Shown piece by piece: positions 61,525 to 64,000 of a stretch of 64,000 nucleotides of DNA (positions are counted from its first letter, which is position 1; each line of letters opens with the position of its first letter). Source of the DNA: Apostichopus japonicus (Eukaryota > Echinodermata > Holothuroidea > Aspidochirotida > Stichopodidae). Under the pieces are notes generated by a model, which saw only the letters and a program-made list of their open reading frames with translations, was not told where the DNA came from and did no database searches. The DNA lies in contig NC_092571.1 of NCBI RefSeq assembly GCF_037975245.1, positions 20,670,917-20,734,916 of the forward strand, written 5' to 3'. Made by a program: the position numbers and the translations under genes.

Positions 61525-63826
61525 CGATTTATTAATTTTGTTTTACAGGTCTTACTTTAGTATCAGCACCTCATCTTGCCAGATCTTTCCATCATTTGTT
61601 TCCATTGGATGAATTTGTGGAGGTTCAAAGGTCAAACTTTTCGAATCAACATTCACTGTAAGTTTATTTATCTACAAATATTCTCCATGAGGAGAGATAT
61701 AGGATAGAATGATCTCCAGTGCTGGTTCAATTAGAACAAAAGAGTGTGATTAAGGAGATGTTCCTGATTTCTATAGATGTTTGCAATTACGAAGAGATCT
61801 TGTGAGATGAAAAGAAATATGCTGGTCAATTAATTCTTGGTTTATTCTTTGAAATGTTCACCAATTATTAGTTGTTTATTTAGGAATGGATTATGAGCAG
61901 GGCTGGAATTGTATTTGCTTGTGAAATATAGTTACTGCAACAGTTAGTTCAAGTTTATCAGCCACAAATGTAGCAATTGAAAGGAAAGAAAAAACAGAAG
62001 TTTAGTAAGAAGGATAACTCTGGAATAAAGTTATGATCTAGAAGAAATGATAATTCATTACCAGATGATAGCAACTTGTGTGATGATAAGAAGCCCTTCA
62101 TTACAATCATACAGAATACACTGGTTACAGTAGTGGGAAATGAACGGATCTGGTTACATTAGTGGTAAGTGAATGAACCAGGTTCCATTTATGGGAAATT
62201 ATTGAACCATGTTTTGAATGGTAAATTAATGAACCAGGTAACATCAGTGGGAAGTAAATGAACCCGGTGAGAACTTTGTTAGGACTTCACCATTTTAGTG
62301 TTGAAACACAACTAACTGCTTTAATATCCATGTTAGTTCTGGCACACAGTTCCATTATTTTATTACTTTTGGAGAGATAAATTGATATAGTTCATACTTC
62401 ATCTCACCTGAGTAGTAATTCCTTTGCTCTTTACCTTCACAGATTTTGTCAGGCTTGTCAGTCTCACCTCACAGATGAAAATGTAAGTAGTCGGTTGGAA
62501 AAGAAATATTGAAAACAATTGATTTGCATTTGTAATAGTTGATTTAAGGCAGCTACCAGCAGTGTAGGTAATACAATCAATACTAGTAGCAACATTTGAG
62601 AGATAAATCATTATTGTACAAGCATTGAAGGCTTTCAATCAAAGAAGCTGGACTATCAAGGTTAGCTCAGAGATTTAAACCCTTTTACACCCAGGGGAAT
62701 AGGGAGGGGGTGGGGGTTTAATTACAAATTTAATAGCACAATTTAGGGAAGTATGTAGTATGACAACCTTCAAATCGATAGAAGAGGTAAGAAATTTGGG
62801 ATTTCAAATTTCCTAATATAATGATATTTAATGGTAATTATGTCTGCAAAATATGAGAAGTTGGCCTCTTTAGACTACATGACCCCACCCAGCCACATGT
62901 AACAACACATAACTTGGCAGTTAAATGTTGTCATGTTTAAGATCCTGGTGTGATCGATCAAAGTTAGTAGCGTTGGTACATCAGTGCATAAACTTGATAC
63001 ACTTGGTTATGGAAGCGAGGTGACCTGACCTCCCAAATTTCAGGGTAAAATCCGTAGATTTCATGTACTATCCTTGAATTATGATCATTGTGCCAGAAAC
63101 TATTTCTAAATTTGCTAAAAAGTCCCTAAATCAATTATTAATTGGGGGCAAAAATTGCTCGTTTCTGGAGGATGTATTACAGAAAAGTGGGCATTTGAAC
63201 ATCAGCTTTAGAACATTGCTCCGCCACACTCTGGTGCCCTAAAAATTCCACCCATCCCTTAAAACACAAAAATATAGATATTACACCCTGAAATCAACCT
63301 GAAGTGATCAAAATTAATATCATGTCACTAGATTCCCTGAAAAGCAAAATATGGTCACCTTTCATATCATGGAGTCTAAAAAAAATGCAAACACTAATTA
63401 GAATAGCTGGTTACTACAGTGATAACAGGTAGGAATGAAAGTTTCCTTACAAGAAACTTTATGCCTTTTGCTAGTTATTGCTTTATTTTTACATTTTACA
63501 TTATTTTTGTTGACATCAGCAAATATGCTGTCAAACTCAAACTGTACCCAAAGGTAGCATGTGAATAAGTTTGTTGGTTTATCTGCAATTGACATGGTAC
63601 AAATGTAGAAACCATTGAATTGAACTATAGGCCTACTGTCTATTTAAATGTAGAATACATCGACTTGAACTATACTGTCTATTATCATTAAGGTTTTCTT
63701 TCCTCACAACAGGTATTCCAGTGTCCAAAATGTGACAACATATACTGCTTAGATTGTGAGCTATTTATCCACGACTCATTGCATTCCTGTCCTGGGTGTG
63801 CTAGCAGCAGACCTAAACAGTCTTGA
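52161..63826 (+). CDS. GTF2H2: TFIIH subunit p44 (GTF2H2/SSL1), 14 coding exons, complete
   Basis: p44 is a core subunit of nuclear TFIIH. From family knowledge, it binds and stimulates the XPD helicase and acts in RNA polymerase II promoter opening and nucleotide excision repair. Fourteen exons (52161-52219, 52965-53079, 53967-54053, 54909-54959, 55887-55941, 56981-57086, 57421-57511, 57940-58027, 59889-59965, 60359-60453, 60552-60652, 61549-61657, 62443-62482, 63713-63826) join to 1188 nt, 395 residues plus TGA. All 13 introns are GT-AG and the phases match throughout. Visible landmarks: [10 protein letters not shown] (12-20), VWA-like strand with DMSQAME (67-73), YFDQNPISQ (96-104), [13 protein letters not shown] (159-171), SLTTCDP (174-180), zinc finger CPQC/C/CKVC (291-308), and RING-like cysteines 347, 350, 362, 365, 370, 373, 384, 387. 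The start is chosen because the ATG context (aaaATGG) is good and the N-terminus matches the family length. The only oddity is a divergent C-terminal tail made by a minisatellite. Confidence 0.97.
52965..53079 (+). CDS. GTF2H2: GTF2H2 coding exon 2 (residues 20-58)
   Basis: Acceptor TTTTACAG, donor ATG|GTAAGT. Encodes [19 protein letters not shown] then [19 protein letters not shown], the basic linker leading into the VWA domain. A longer open frame runs into both flanking introns but is not conserved outside these limits. Confidence 0.96.
53967..54053 (+). CDS. GTF2H2: GTF2H2 coding exon 3 (residues 59-87, VWA strand 1)
   Basis: Acceptor ATTTATAG, donor AAAG|GTAAAA, 29 whole codons. Contains [15 protein letters not shown], the first VWA strand with the D67-x-S69 loop in the place of the metal-binding motif of classical VWA domains, followed by [13 protein letters not shown]. 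Confidence 0.96.
54909..54959 (+). CDS. GTF2H2: GTF2H2 coding exon 4 (residues 88-104)
   Basis: A 51-nt micro-exon of 17 codons, [17 protein letters not shown], between TCTCACAG and GTAAGA. It forms the first VWA helix and the highly conserved FDQNPISQ turn. Confidence 0.96.
55266..55593 (+). mobile_element. hAT-like MITE, family A copy 3 (GTF2H2 intron 4)
   Basis: Ends CATAGGCGTAGG and CTACGCCTATT are inverted. The perfect 8-bp target duplication CCTTGAAA occupies 55258-55265 and 55594-55601. It lies in the intron between exons 4 and 5 and contains a G-tract next to the right end. Confidence 0.9.
55887..55941 (+). CDS. GTF2H2: GTF2H2 coding exon 5 (residues 105-123)
   Basis: Encodes [18 protein letters not shown] plus one base of G123, the second VWA strand (IGVLTT). 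Acceptor CTTGATAG, donor GAG|GTAAAG, phase 1. Confidence 0.95.
56428..56580 (-). mobile_element. Penelope-like terminal repeat with hairpin (GTF2H2 intron 5)
   Basis: Homologous to the 4553-4650 segment and continuing into an inverted second copy of the hammerhead segment. Arms 56481-56521 and 56538-56578 match at 39 of 41 positions around a 16-nt spacer. It lies in the intron between exons 5 and 6. Confidence 0.7.
56489..56525 (-). ncRNA. Hammerhead-ribozyme-like motif, defective (second)
   Basis: Minus strand has TTTGAAGA, stem II GATCC/GGATC and an intact GAAAC-GTC-AGGC. The first core base C of CTGANGA is T here and the 5' strand of stem I is lost, so activity is unlikely. The plus-strand mirror copy (56538-56570) has ATC instead of GTC at the cleavage triplet. 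Confidence 0.5.
56981..57086 (+). CDS. GTF2H2: GTF2H2 coding exon 6 (residues 123-158)
   Basis: Encodes [19 protein letters not shown] followed by [16 protein letters not shown], matching the family block GNP+KHI..L...EPSL.N....A...L. Preceded by a TTCCTTCAAG acceptor; donor GAG|GTAGGT, phase 2. Confidence 0.96.
57421..57511 (+). CDS. GTF2H2: GTF2H2 coding exon 7 (residues 158-188)
   Basis: Encodes [18 protein letters not shown] then [24 protein letters not shown] and SLTTCDP are signature p44 blocks in the VWA fold. Acceptor TTTTCTCAG, donor AAG|GTGAGC. Confidence 0.97.
57940..58027 (+). CDS. GTF2H2: GTF2H2 coding exon 8 (residues 189-218)
   Basis: Encodes [20 protein letters not shown] then CRKICEDTN plus one base of G218. 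[11 protein letters not shown] is the conserved VWA strand of p44. The donor ATG|GTAAAT is followed within 11 nt by a SINE tail fragment in the intron. Confidence 0.96.
58039..58205 (-). mobile_element. SINE family 1, 3' fragment in GTF2H2 intron 8
   Basis: Shares with 7236-7400 the body from 'aatttggaat' through 'cccgcaagggctta', 'cacaaatgtggga' and 'gcagtt', ending in (TAA)n. The tRNA-like head is missing. It starts 11 nt downstream of exon 8's last base. Confidence 0.85.
58815..59708 (+). repeat. 0.9-kb minisatellite in GTF2H2 intron 8
   Basis: About 40 units of roughly 19-23 bp of the types AGTATGAGTACAAAATGTCC and ATGAGTACAGAATGCCCTC, with variants (aaaccagtacag, gtaagagcaaat). Higher-order blocks of several unit types recur. 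Open frames on either strand are repeat artefacts. Confidence 0.95.
59889..59965 (+). CDS. GTF2H2: GTF2H2 coding exon 9 (residues 218-243)
   Basis: Encodes [20 protein letters not shown] then TPPPAT, matching the family motif GGTY.V.LDE.H..ELL..H..PPP. Acceptor GTTACCAG, donor ACG|GTGAGT. Confidence 0.96.
60359..60453 (+). CDS. GTF2H2: GTF2H2 coding exon 10 (residues 244-275)
   Basis: Encodes [16 protein letters not shown] then [15 protein letters not shown] plus two bases of C275. The I+MGFPQH block is conserved in p44 and links the VWA domain to the zinc finger. Confidence 0.95.
60552..60652 (+). CDS. GTF2H2: GTF2H2 coding exon 11 (residues 275-309, C4 zinc finger)
   Basis: Encodes [19 protein letters not shown] and then [16 protein letters not shown]291-x2-C294 and C305-x2-C308 (with C299 nearby) form the central zinc finger, and GYFCPQC.+KYCELP.EC is nearly invariant in the family. 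Confidence 0.97.
60889..61047 (+). repeat. 21-bp minisatellite in GTF2H2 intron 11
   Basis: Seven near-identical units of GCTATGCAAAATGGGCAAATT. Period 21 keeps both strands open, giving chance frames of MGKLLCK and NLPILHS repeats. A diverged relative of the array end lies at 61217-61262. Confidence 0.95.
61494..61530 (+). repeat. (ATTG)n microsatellite
   Basis: About eight tetranucleotide units ending 18 nt before the exon 12 acceptor at 61548, next to its pyrimidine tract. Confidence 0.93.
61549..61657 (+). CDS. GTF2H2: GTF2H2 coding exon 12 (residues 309-345)
   Basis: Encodes [20 protein letters not shown] then [16 protein letters not shown], matching the [18 protein letters not shown] block. 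Acceptor TTTTACAG lies just after an (ATTG)n tract; donor ACT|GTAAGT. Confidence 0.96.
62443..62482 (+). CDS. GTF2H2: GTF2H2 coding exon 13 (residues 345-358)
   Basis: A 40-nt micro-exon encoding [14 protein letters not shown]347-x2-C350 is the first cysteine pair of the C-terminal RING-like domain. Acceptor CCTTCACAG, donor AAT|GTAAGT. Confidence 0.94.
63713..63826 (+). CDS. GTF2H2: GTF2H2 terminal coding exon 14 (residues 359-395, stop)
   Basis: Encodes [18 protein letters not shown] and [11 protein letters not shown], completing the eight-cysteine domain (362, 365, 370, 373, 384, 387), then ASSRPKQS and TGA. The last five codons and the stop lie in unit 1 of a 50-bp tandem array, so the tail does not resemble other p44 C-termini. 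The exon probably continues as 3' UTR past the window end; no AATAAA is seen before base 64000. Confidence 0.95.
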   Translation, partial: VFQCPKCDNIYCLDCELFIHDSLHSCPGCASSRPKQS

Positions 63827-64000
63827 TGGATTGAGTGGATACCTGTCCAGGAGATGGCAGACCTAACCAGTCTTGATGGATTGAGTGGATACCTGTCCAG
63901 GAGATGGTAGATCTAACCAGTCTTAATGGATTGGGTGTATACCTGTCCAGGAGATGGCAGACCTAAACAGTCTTGATGGATTGGCTGTATACCTGTCCAG
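63808..64000 (+). repeat. 50-bp tandem array spanning the GTF2H2 stop codon
   Basis: CAGACCTAA(A/C)CAGTCTTGAT, GGATTGAGTGGATACCTGTC, CAGGAGATGG forms a 50-bp unit starting at 63808, 63858, 63908 and 63958; the fourth is cut by the window end. Unit 1 contains the last five codons and TGA (63824-63826). Confidence 0.97.

Overview
This window is AT-rich, gene-poor metazoan DNA. It carries one protein-coding gene that I can recognise, with spliceosomal GT-AG introns, surrounded by a dense and varied population of non-autonomous transposons, SINEs, foldbacks and minisatellites. Marine invertebrate DNA is likely, probably deuterostome and perhaps an echinoderm. The grounds are the frequent 'taggccta' words, Penelope-type hammerhead remnants, many hAT and TTAA-type MITEs and tRNA-derived SINEs with trinucleotide tails. 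This is inference, and the species cannot be named from the sequence alone.

Region 1-52,100 has no host gene that I can support. It holds: dispersed repeats; a degraded hAT transposon with a recognisable transposase C-terminus (10,201-11,031); a three-copy MITE family with CATAGGC-type ends (11,228; 46,898; 55,266); other hAT-like MITEs (18,315; 18,868; 27,534); three TTAA-flanked MITEs (37,170; 40,570; 43,315); two tRNA-derived SINE families (7.2 kb and 44.5 kb, with partial copies at 31.3, 38.9 and 58.0 kb); Penelope-like remnants with hammerhead-like motifs (4.6 and 56.5 kb); a 612-bp foldback built of short GGGACGTTTTG-type units (48.1 kb); a LINE 3' end (49.2-49.6 kb); and several local duplications and minisatellites.

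Region 52,161-63,826 (+ strand) contains a complete coding set for GTF2H2 (p44/SSL1), a core subunit of transcription and repair factor TFIIH. Fourteen coding exons joined at consensus splice sites give an uninterrupted 395-codon reading frame, the same length as I recall for the human protein. It has an N-terminal RWEG.YERTW segment, a von Willebrand A-like domain, a central C4 zinc finger and a C-terminal eight-cysteine RING-like domain. Its introns carry a 0.9-kb minisatellite, a 21-bp minisatellite, a SINE fragment 11 nt past a splice donor, a MITE with intact target-site duplication and a long Penelope-derived hairpin. The last codons and the stop lie in the first unit of a 50-bp tandem array that runs off the window end.

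No multi-gene system, operon, CRISPR array or novel protein machinery is visible. The more unusual signals are structural: the hammerhead remnants, the stop-codon minisatellite, the 48-kb foldback and several near-perfect palindromes.
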